Source: Owenia fusiformis (Eukaryota > Annelida > Polychaeta > Sabellida > Oweniidae). From it: a DNA stretch of 60,000 bases. The position numbers and the translations under genes are program-made. Below are positions 23,001-31,700 of the stretch, one piece after another (the first letter of the stretch is position 1; every line of letters begins with the position of its first letter). The notes beneath the pieces are model-generated. The model saw only the letters and a program-made list of their open reading frames with translations. It was not told the DNA's origin and did no database searches. The stretch lies in NCBI GenBank assembly GCA_903813345.2, contig CAIIXF020000001.1, positions 10,579,598 through 10,639,597 of the forward strand, in the 5' to 3' direction.

Positions 23001-24392
23001 TAAGGTCTGTTTACGAACTTCATGAACGTTCTCAGACGGGAATGTGATTTTAGAATTTTGAATCGATTCAAAATTCGATGACGACCACACCGTTCTGTAA
23101 TCAGGTCATGATGACCTTCTAGACCAAGGGATCAATTCAACATAAAACACCATCGGAATGTAACATTGAAATTTTGAACCGTGTAATACTTGAGCAAAAT
23201 AGAGCCTCCAAGTGCGCTCCTTCGTGATTTTTAAATTACCTCTTCTGCACCAAGGTTCCAATACACCGTTGGAAAGCTGAGAGTGTCAGCTTTAAGAATC
23301 CAACCTAGTGTTAATTTTGGCCTCTATCTCTACAAGGAAACAAAGGTTTTTCAATCGGATTGTGTCATACTGTTAGAAAATGATTTATCTTTAAAATGAT
23401 ATATACTAAGTTTAAGATATATTATATGAATCATTCATCTTTAAATTTGGGTATTGTTTTTGGCCCACCCTGTTTATAGCAAAGTCCAATTGATTGGGAG
23501 ATTCAAAGATCAAACTCATTGTTTCAGATCCATGTGCAGTAGGGGAAGTGATTTTAGACAGCCATATGTTGAACCATGAATACTATCTAGGCATAAATAC
23601 AGTGATTTTTATTAAAATAATTTGTTTTCTTTTAAGTAAAGTACCCACGATGATAAAAATATCAATCGAACAATTCGAAAATTTATGAATAGGGACCCCA
23701 TTTACTCAAAAGATGATCTTCTTTTTCTGGTTTTTATTGCATGAAAAGATTATTCAACAAGGGGTCTAAAACTTCTTCAAACGTAGAATGGTATCGAAAG
23801 TCTAGTTTTGAAGATATCAATTTCCGATTACCAAAATCGTGCTGAAAACAATGGATAACACGAGTTTTCTCTATGGGAAAATAACATGGGATATGTGTTT
23901 TTTAAGTATAACGGATTTCAATACGCATCCTCTTAAAAGAGACCGACTTGGGCAAGGCTACCTTTTTTCAGAAATCGTTAATATAGTGTAGACGAAACTT
24001 TTGATATGTTTAAATTGAGAAAAACAAGATCCTCTTTTTAGAAAATGAGCCTAACATTTTTAAAAGTACAATGATGGGGTCCTTACCCATAATTTTTCAG
24101 AGAGTTGGATTGATATTTTACTATCATGGCGACTTTACTTGAAAGAAAACATATTGTTTTTATAAAAAAAAACCTGTATTAATGGCCAGAAAGTACCTAT
24201 GGTGAAGGATATGACCGTCTAAAATCACTTGCCATATTGCACATGGACCTTTACGCTTAGATCTTTCACCATGTGTTGTACATAAATGTTGCGTTGCCTA
24301 ACAAATGAACAATATGTACAAGATTGTATTGTTTGTTTGCAGAGATTGTAAAACAGACCAACCCATTTCAACTTGTGCCTGAAGAGGATTAA
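17064..24392 (+). CDS. Array gene 4: small basic secreted protein, four exons, 111 aa
   Basis: Coding exons are 17064-17273, 21168-21222, 22424-22444 (21 nt) and 24343-24392; the joined frame is exactly 112 codons in phases 0, 1, 1. The signal peptide ends near residue 29 (MSFISA then SPRF); an internal Met at residue 8 or 9 could be the true start. The mature N-terminus is Arg/Gly/Pro-rich (SDRRRGGR, NPKPAPFKGG) with a possible tribasic processing site, and exon 1 ends SSGLRMS, matching NSGLKMK of gene 5. Exon 2 is the shortest (GKIKDGNFIVKLAGQKPV). The micro-exon gives VFDMVKK; exon 4 gives KIVKQTNPFQLVPEED with no Thr tail. The exon 1 donor (AGTGTAATT) is weak, but without splicing the frame stops three codons later. 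AATAAA is at 24608. Function unknown. Confidence 0.76.
17709..18231. repeat. Large fold-back palindrome in intron 1 of array gene 4
   Basis: CACTGGTGATCCGCTCGATT at the left is mirrored by AATCGAGTGGATCACCAGTG at the right, and the two ~240-base arms pair almost throughout, meeting near 17970-17985 (ACTTAAGTTACATAAACGG and its reverse complement flank a ~40-base loop). The left tip has an extra nested hairpin (CGAAACGGTTCGTTTCGG). No coding content; no clear target duplication. Confidence 0.8.
18232..18690. other. Part of intron 1 of array gene 4
   Basis: Nothing recognised except a direct repeat of AAACCAGTCTTATTCTTAT / AAATCAGTCTTATTCTTAT near 18467-18510. Confidence 0.4.
18692..19115. mobile_element. 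Inverted-repeat element with CTGCGGCGGGCAG inner arms
   Basis: GCTTGAAGC...GCAGTGTC...CACTGCGGCGGGCAG on the left is mirrored by CTGCCCGCCGCAGTG...CACTGC...GCTTGAAGC on the right. Each arm also contains its own hairpin (AGTGTCTCGGTATAGACACT and CAGTGATATATCACTG). About 420 bases, no protein. Confidence 0.65.
19479..19885. mobile_element. Inverted-repeat element with G-tract end
   Basis: A run of 13 or so G followed by GGTTCACTCCAATAT pairs with ATTTGGAGTGAACCCCCCGG near 19860-19880. Inside is a 31-base tandem duplication (ATCAACTTTTCCAGTGTTTT...) at about 19628-19683. Confidence 0.5.
20052..20262. repeat. Dispersed repeat, copy 1 (AAAGGAGGATTGG family)
   Basis: Begins AAAGGAGGATTGGTAGCCAG and matches 29085-29300 over about 200 bases (shared words include GAATCGCAAGTTT/GAATCGCGAGTTT and AGTGATCAAGAT). 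The terminal motif also ends the MITE at 51457. Confidence 0.55.
20263..21167. other. End of intron 1 of array gene 4
   Basis: Overlapping open frames at 20278-20523 and 20373-20609 have no recognisable family and no splice support. No transposon ends are evident. Confidence 0.4.
21282..21663. mobile_element. TA-flanked MITE with CACTCCCC ends, short copy
   Basis: CACTCCCCTCCATGAGTTTG is mirrored by CAAACTTATGGAGGGGAGTG; both ends are flanked by TA. The arms extend about 170 bases (CTTTACGTTTGAATTTTTAT against its reverse complement). It lies 60 bases into intron 2 of array gene 4. A longer copy is at 30954 and a partial one at 3560. Confidence 0.8.
21664..22423. other. Rest of intron 2 of array gene 4
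   Basis: A hairpin near 21972-22040 pairs GTGTTCCT...AGTCCT with AGGACT...AGGAACAC, inside longer complementary arms (GATTCTAGAGACGA / TCGTAGAATC). Nothing else is recognised. Confidence 0.4.
22556..23131 (-). mobile_element. CpG-rich CTATCACACC-ended repeat, copy 3 (reversed, truncated)
   Basis: Reads as the reverse complement of copy 2: it starts with CTATCACACCAAACTAGTTT and proceeds to the AGGTCATGATGACCTTCTAG palindrome, where similarity stops. It begins 112 bases after the micro-exon of array gene 4, in intron 3. Confidence 0.72.
23132..24342. other. Rest of intron 3 of array gene 4
   Basis: Bases ~23390-23480 resemble 1990-2100. The open frame at 23494-23688 is unsupported. Nothing else is recognised. 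Confidence 0.4.
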
Positions 24393-24607
24393 ACAACAAC
24401 GCTGGCGAATAAGACTAGTACATGTATATACCTCGTCGCAGATTCAAACTATATTCTGACTTGATCAAGGACATTGTATTTATTATTTACTGGATATATT
24501 TTGTATCAATACAAATCAGAGATGAAAGTGATTTTTTAATTGTTTTTATTTTATTTTCTCTCATCTATTCACGTTGAAAATGAATAATAGATCAGGGGGG
24601 AAGAATC

Positions 24608-24613
24608 AATAAA
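24608..24613 (+). terminator. Candidate polyadenylation signal of array gene 4
   Basis: AATAAA about 215 bases after the stop codon; no closer AATAAA was found. Confidence 0.45.
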
Positions 24614-25532
24614 ATCAGAATGATACAAGTACAGTGCATATGCATCTTTCATGGAACAACACCTTATTTTACATGCAAATTAAATGAGAGCCTATTTATC
24701 TATTAAGTTAAATAGTCCACGAGAACTGTCCCTCCTACGAAATCCAATAATTTCTGATATTCCAAAAGCTCGAATTTTGCATCTTTATGGTGAACTGCTT
24801 TTGCCTATAGCTAATGCTACATTCGCTATCACACATCGCGATAGCATAACTACATTTGTATTTAATTGAAATCCGATTTCTCAAATGAGCTTTTCTTGAA
24901 TGAAAGTGATCACCTGAGAAAATTTGGGCATCCACGGATGGAACCTTGAATTATCTATTAAGGAATTATCCTTCAAAAGACAGACCAGGATGCGATCCTA
25001 CATTGATAGCTGGATAGCTGATACCCCTCCCAAGATAAATAATTTGCAAACTTCATATTTTAACAAGTGATCGCCCTTTTACGATTCTCATTTCAGTAAA
25101 ACTAAAGGGAAATGCCTTTCAAAGACATTCATAGTCAATTGGGATGACAAACCATCAAGTAGGCCAAGGGATCTCTATGCCCCCATTTCATTTACTTAGT
25201 CTCTCCCCCTACCTAGTAGATCAAGTGCGGTACATAAAGGTGCAGGTACGACCCCTGTTCCATCCCTTTCATTCTCTACTGTGTTTCATAATGACTGTCC
25301 TCACCAATTACCAATCCTAGATGACATACATACATGTACCTCCATGTGGTATTACATCAGATGAAAGCTGGTTCAATTCTGGACTTTGATTTACTCGTTG
25401 CTCAGGAGGTTTTACAACTTGTAGCATATCTCTACAAAAGGTGTCCATTTGATATCTGGCATGCAATTGAGTAGCCACATTTTTTAAAAATAGCTGTGTG
25501 TATTGAAAGCAATGATAACCAAGGCTCAGAAC

Positions 25533-25790
25533 ACTATCTTGGGGCAGTAAGGTACAATCCTGGGGCATTAAGATTTTATGTTAAATCAATTGAAGATATT
25601 ACCAACATGGTATTAATTTATTATGATAATCGTGAACGGTACCAAGTTGGGGCAGTAAGGTACAATCCTGGGGCAGTTAGGTACAATCTTGGGGCAGTAA
25701 GATTTTATATTCAATCAATTGAAGATATTACCAACATGTTGTTTTAATTGATTATGATATACATAAAAGGTACCACGTTAGGGCAGTGAA
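25533..25790. repeat. Nested tandem repeat
   Basis: A ~20-base unit close to TGGGGCAGTAAGGTACAATC occurs at least six times, and a longer ~130-base unit containing GATTTTATGTTAAATCAATT and GAAGATATTACCAACATG occurs twice. The open frame across it (25496-25747) is a by-product of the repeat. Confidence 0.7.
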
Positions 25791-26148
25791 TTGTACCTGC
25801 TACTATTCCATTCATATTTATATGAGTTGGGCATAAATACTAGGTTAATCCGGTAGCCGACAGGCGTTGGTTGCATTCGCGAATACAAGGTTAATGATAC
25901 ATTTGCATAATACTTTCGTCAGAGTTAAAAGATATGTAGCTTTATTTCAAAATACTACCTGTTTCCCTGGGAAATAAAGTCGTAATTGTCCCTCTTGAAA
26001 TCGTAAATACTCTAAAAATCGTATTGGGATCGTATTTACCAAGAATTACTTTCTTGGAAATGTAATTATAATCGTAAATCTACCCGGGACACTAGTAGTA
26101 GTTCATTTCAGAATGACCATGGTGCTTCATGTGGTTCTTGCACCATTG

Positions 26149-26401
26149 CAGTGGCGTAGCGTGGGTATTTTGTGAGTACACGCCACGAGTGAGAAGCGAA
26201 TGGGCGGAGGGGGTGGGGGATTTGAAAATGGGTTTGCATTTGGAGCTTTTTGGGGCGTTTTAAATTACGAACACGACAAATATGGACTAATAAAATCTAA
26301 ATTATTGCCCATTTTTAAGCATTTTTAAAGTGTGGGGCATTTCAATATAAAAACAAACTTTTCTCTACGCGTTTTATGCGTATTATGACACTACGCCAGT
26401 G
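26149..26401. mobile_element. Inverted-repeat element with CAGTGGCGTAG end
   Basis: CAGTGGCGTAGCG at the left pairs imperfectly with CACTACGCCAGTG at the right; ATTG is present on both outer flanks. The termini resemble non-autonomous hAT-like elements common in marine invertebrates, but no transposase is present. Confidence 0.5.
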
Positions 26402-26834
26402 ATTGGAAATGATCCTTTTTCAAATATTAGAAAATCAAAATTTAAAAAATATTATTGAATAAAAAGGTCATTTCATGGTTGATTTTCAATGGATTTTATT
26501 CCATGGGAAATATGACATTGACCTCGGTTAATTATCATATTACCCTGGAATAAAATATTGAGAATCAATCATGAAATACTATTTGTTCAGTGATATTGGC
26601 AGAAATTCGATCGCAAAACTGAAATATTTTTAGGAAAGTTTAGGAAATAAATCTCCGAGCAAGCTAGGGAGGTTTGTGTCGTACTGGATTGAAGGAGAAA
26701 AGCTGCAACTGTCGACTGTGTGGAGTGTGCAAAAAATTGATTTTATATCAATATATTAATGGAAAATTGATTGTTGTATCAAAGAGCAAAAGTCTTTTCT
26801 GGGTCACCGCGAATGGCATGATTTCCTCGAGTCT

Positions 26835-27140
26835 TCAGTTGCTAGGCAACCATACTGGGACCGATTCGTGTCGTTCCACTACTGCCCTTGGTGGGGACTC
26901 GCTACCATACTGTATGACTTCCGGAGTTTACTAAAGTACGTCAGTGGAGGAACCAACCACAGTCTCACAATCTGTCTCCGACAAGAGCAGTCAGAGAACC
27001 AACCCAAGCCAAGGACCGGGTGTCCTGTAGTGACAATGATCAACAACTCCGTACCTGGGGCTCGAATGCGGGACCTCCGTATCCCACTACATTCGACCAC
27101 AAAGTAGCCTCTTCGCCACTAGGCTACCCTGCTTAGGTCA
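26835..27140 (-). mobile_element. tRNA-derived SINE
   Basis: Read on the - strand, the head has a pol III box A (TAGCCTAGTGG, 27116-27126) and, about 45 bases on, a box B-like CATTCGAGCCCC (27057-27068), the spacing of a tRNA gene. The cloverleaf arms are not intact (long variable part GCTACTTTGTGG), so it is not a functional tRNA. The body continues in GC-rich sequence toward 26835; the 3' end is uncertain and no poly(A) tail is clear. Confidence 0.6.
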
Positions 27141-28771
27141 GGACCGCTAAAAAATAATGTAGTTGTTATAGTTATTTGCTTAGATAAACATGATGATGTT
27201 AACATTTCATAATCGATTAATCCCATTTAGTTTATCAAAACTGACCAACGATCAAGGAAACGCAATGAACCAAACAACTCGTGCAAAAGTTATGTCTACG
27301 GAAGTCTATAAAGCCTTGTTACAGATAATGAGTTTAGCATATAACACAAAGATCCAACTACTGGATGAATATAAGGAACGAAAGTTGTTAAGTTGCATTT
27401 GTGCTAAAATGTCAATTGTGTCTGAAAGAAATGATAAGGGACCATGTGCTTCTGAAAGCCGATGCGTGAAAACATTATGATATTGAGTTGTTCAGATCGG
27501 TCAATATAACTGTGAGAAGGAATAGATAAATAAGATATCACATGTGAAATTTAAATCCTAGACACATTAAAAAATTTCTACTGATAATTTTGTGCTTTAG
27601 TTCTGTTTTAACACTGTTAAATGCAAACATAATCAAAGCCTTTTTCACATAAATTGATATTCGTAATTGTTAAAAGCAACCATAAAACAGCAAAAGACAA
27701 GTATGGAATGTCCCTTTATCCTCATCGTGAGATATCACAGCCTTCTCTCAGTTTCCTTTCTAGAACATCCTTGTGCATTGCCAGAGATGGTCTGAGTATC
27801 AGAATGCTTTATCCTTGGTCCAAGAGTATTTCACTTATTTTCTGAATTGAGTGATAAATGAAGTCCTCTGAATAAAGAATGTGTTCCTTTAACGACTTGA
27901 CCGCTTGACCTCAACAGATATTGATCTTCAATGACAGCTTCGTTGACCAAATCAAGACAATTATAATTTCATATTTCATCTTGGACACATGTGCATATCG
28001 CCTCACTGGTGCGAACTTCCAGGTTTACTATTTTTTCTTTTGGTCATGTATACATTTTTCAATTTGTGACAACAATGTCACGCTTTGTCATGGTTTCGGG
28101 TGATAAGGATTAATAGCAATAATAATTTACTTTGTATAAACATCTAATGGGATAGAAAATATGCATCCTGTATGTATAGTAAAACTTAATACACGATTAA
28201 AACTAAGGTGAGTCGGGTCAAACTGGAGAATAATTAATTGTCACCTATCTAAGACGAAATCTAACTTTAATTAAGGTAAGTGATTTATTTGTTACAGTAT
28301 TGAACATTTTTTGTTTCAGCTTTATTAGGGTCACTTGCATAGAACTATTTTGAATGGAAGCAGTACACTAAATCTGTTAAAATTTTTTTTTATCTCTCAG
28401 CAACTTGAGTATCCTTTGGAAGAATAAATCAAAAATGCATGAAATGATACTAAATATTGAGAAAGAACAATGGAGAAATACTATTACTTATAATACTTTC
28501 TACCAACGCCGCGAGTTATTGGATAGAAACTCAAGTAAACGTTATATAGTATTTTCCTTCTTCAGACGAATCTTTCAAATCTGCAATTCACTGAAGCAGG
28601 TTATTTATAGATGTACGATCATCATTTTGAAATTTTCAAACTCCGTCTTACATCCAAGTGTGAGCGATGAAATGGTGCAACTGTGTACTGTATAATGCAG
28701 TCTTGACTGAATACCTTAGTATTATCTTACATTTCATTTGTTTATTTCAAGCTGGAAACCCATAACTAGAG

Positions 28772-31700
28772 ATGATGACAAAATCGTCGATGATCATGAT
28801 CATGTGCATTTTATTATGGATGGCACTTGTTACAAATGGGATTCCGTCACGTCGCAAAAACAACACTAGGACTGTAAAAAACAGTGGATTGAAAATGAAG
28901 GTTAACGATTTATTCAAGGGAAAAGTCAATATCCGGGAAGTTACGTTTCGTTCAGTGTAGTGAGCTGTGGGTGCATGCATATACAGGGGGGGGGGGGGGG
29001 GGTCCCAAAGATGAGCGGTGGTAGTGTCACATTGGATAACCAATGACAGTCTTTTGCCACTGAAATTGATCTCAGAATGTTCGCTCGAGGAGGATTGGCT
29101 CCCAGGATGCAATCCCGATATTTTCAAACAATGAATCCGATCATTGGAGGACGTCTTGATAAAAAAATCGAGTCTTGAAACAGACGCCATTTTTCACTTC
29201 AGAATTCGAATCGCGAGTTTCGGTTTTATTTCCAAACCAAAAATTTCAAATCACACAAGAAGTGATCAAGATATTTAGCTCAAATATTTTGGATCGCTGA
29301 TGAGTTATAATGTCAGAAAATTACGACATTGGGATTTTCAATGTTGATATCGATCAAGGTTAAGGTATTTTACTTCCCTTACCGCTTTTGTTTGTCCGAA
29401 CTACTCAGAAGTGAGTAGGTAGTTACCAGTTTCACCACCAGGTGGCTAATTCGGGCAGATGCTATGGGGGGGGGGAGGTTAGAAAGTTTCCCTTAAGTTA
29501 CCCTTAAATGGTTTTTTACACCCTCTAAAGGTTTTTGGGGTCCAAGATATATTTTGCAATTATACTTTGCAACCAGAGAAGCTTTTTTCATTCTGACTTC
29601 AGTTTTACATAGGATAATCTATTGCCTTTCAGAATATGTATGCATTATTTATCATGAATGCATGGAAATATGTGTAAACCTAATCATAAGGGGTCGGGTG
29701 TTTTAGCATTTTGTAACATTTCGTAGCATTTATATATAGCACTGTATTAATTGAATATGGTTCAGTGATAGTGATGTTCTTTGGCCTCAGGTAGCACAAA
29801 AAGTATCATGCGATTTATATCTGGTTTGTTTTATCTGAAAGGAATTGAATTAATTGAGGATAAGATAGAATTTCATGTTGATATAATGATTATTTCTGAT
29901 ATTATTATTGCAAAGAATGAGCTCTGGGGTCCAAACGGACCCCAAAAACCATTTAAGGGTTAAACTTGAATATTCATTAGTTTTAGTGGTTCAGTTTTCA
30001 TATTCCCCTTATGTATCTGATAGTTATGCAAATCAAAATATGTCCAGTAAAAGAAAAAATATAAAGTTATATTTCACTTATAACATGGGTCTATGGGGAA
30101 TCTTCCCGACCTAGACTTTTTATTCCTACTCACATCTAGTCAATTTCCAACCGTTAGTTTCCGACCGAATACAACACGTCGTTGAGATGATTTAATCGAT
30201 GTTCTTTACACCTTTCTTTATCTTGATGTGAAATCTTGATGCTATGTTGGTGGGTTTCATTCCTGCACGGGGCATTGAATTGAGCACATCCCCTTTCATG
30301 GCTAGTGTCTGACTCGTTACATTACAGCTCTCAGGACGAGATTATGATTATGAATTTATAGCAGTCAGTTATAATGTCAGAAAATTACGACATTTGGGAT
30401 TTTCAATGTTGATATCGATCAAGGTCAAGGTCGAATATTTTCGTCCCAGGGACGCGTCTCAAAAGCAGATGTGTGTAGATAAAACAAAGACTACAAATCG
30501 CATGAATTAGTTGAGAATGTTTTTAAAGGTTAATTTGCCTAAAATTAGGAACATATAAATTTGATAAAGAAATACGTTTTTTGAATCACTGTATGCCATC
30601 ATTATCAATTCCATAGTTTTATATGTAATTAAATATGTTTTATATTTAAACTGCCGATGACATGTTTGCTTACGATTTTCAGCTGAAGAAAACCCCAAAA
30701 GGATTTTTCGAGTTCAAATTTGAGGATGAAAATAACGCAGACACTCCTAAAATTAGTAAGCTCTTTAACTATATAAATATGCAGTCATACGATATACACA
30801 ACCTGTTGAAAAAAAAATTCAAAAAGTTTTGAATTCTTCATTTAAGCAGTTTTGATCACAAATTAGGCGAGACCAATGTAAAACTTCACATCTACGGAAC
30901 TGTCACAACAAAAAATCTCGAACTTATCTTGTCCCTATCCATTGAAAAAGGTACACTCCCCTCCATAAGTTTGGCAACCTTAGCTCCCCCATTGAACTAC
31001 TTGTTAAACTCTTTACCTTTGAATTTTTGTTTACGATGAAAAAACTACTATTGATGGAAACGTAATTTGACTATTTCCAATACCTCCAAATTTTCTCAAT
31101 TATTTTCCTCAATTACAATAAGTCGAAAATTGATGATAAATTTGATAAATTTTTGAAAATCGACATTCCCATGTTAACCAATGGGAAATGGTAGGTTTGC
31201 CACAAGTCAAATGACAGAATATGCATCCATCCGAATCCATGCAAATAATACGAGTTAGGCAGGCAATTGAATTTGCTAACTTTATCTAACAAAAAACTGA
31301 TATGTTGAACCATTGGTTCAACAAAGTTATAGGGCTTTAAAGTCAAAATTGTTTTTCAAAAAACCTCTCCCATTGAAATAACACAAGAGGCGAAAAATTA
31401 TTTTCAAAAATGACTTTGAAGCGCTGTAACTTTAGTATTCATAAACTAAACACTTAGTGTACAAAAAAGTTAGACAATTCAATTTTCTATATAAAAATAT
31501 TTTTGCCGAATCTTTTAATGAAAAGATATCCTGATTTCTGATTTGCATCGAACCCTCCATTTCCCATTGGATTACATGGGAATGACGATTTTCAAAAATT
31601 CATCATCAATTTTCGACCTATTGTAATTGAGGAAAAAATTGAGAAAATTTGGGGCTATTGGAAATAAAGTCAAGTTAGGTTTTCATCAATATAATAAGTT

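Larger units (their letters stand above)
24393..28771. other. Largest spacer in the array (genes 4 to 5)
   Basis: 4.4 kb with AATAAA at 24608, a complex tandem repeat at 25533-25790, an inverted-repeat element at 26149-26401 and a tRNA-derived SINE at about 26835-27140. The frame at 27190-27480 (96 codons) has no signal peptide, motif or splice context I can recognise. No extra array copy or orphan micro-exon was found here. Confidence 0.5.

Noticed and set aside
25533-25790. CRISPR-like array
   Set aside because: Units are directly adjacent and degenerate without unique spacers, and the genome is eukaryotic.
27050-27127. tRNA gene on the - strand
   Set aside because: Box A and a box B-like word are present, but acceptor and anticodon stems do not pair; better explained as a SINE head.
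27190-27480. 96-codon frame in the spacer between array genes 4 and 5
   Set aside because: No signal peptide, no family resemblance, no family-type exon 1 end or donor; not enough to call a gene.
28747-29190. 147-codon open frame on the - strand
   Set aside because: It overlaps exon 1 of array gene 5 on the other strand, runs through a poly(G) tract and a dispersed repeat, and encodes low-complexity proline and serine runs.
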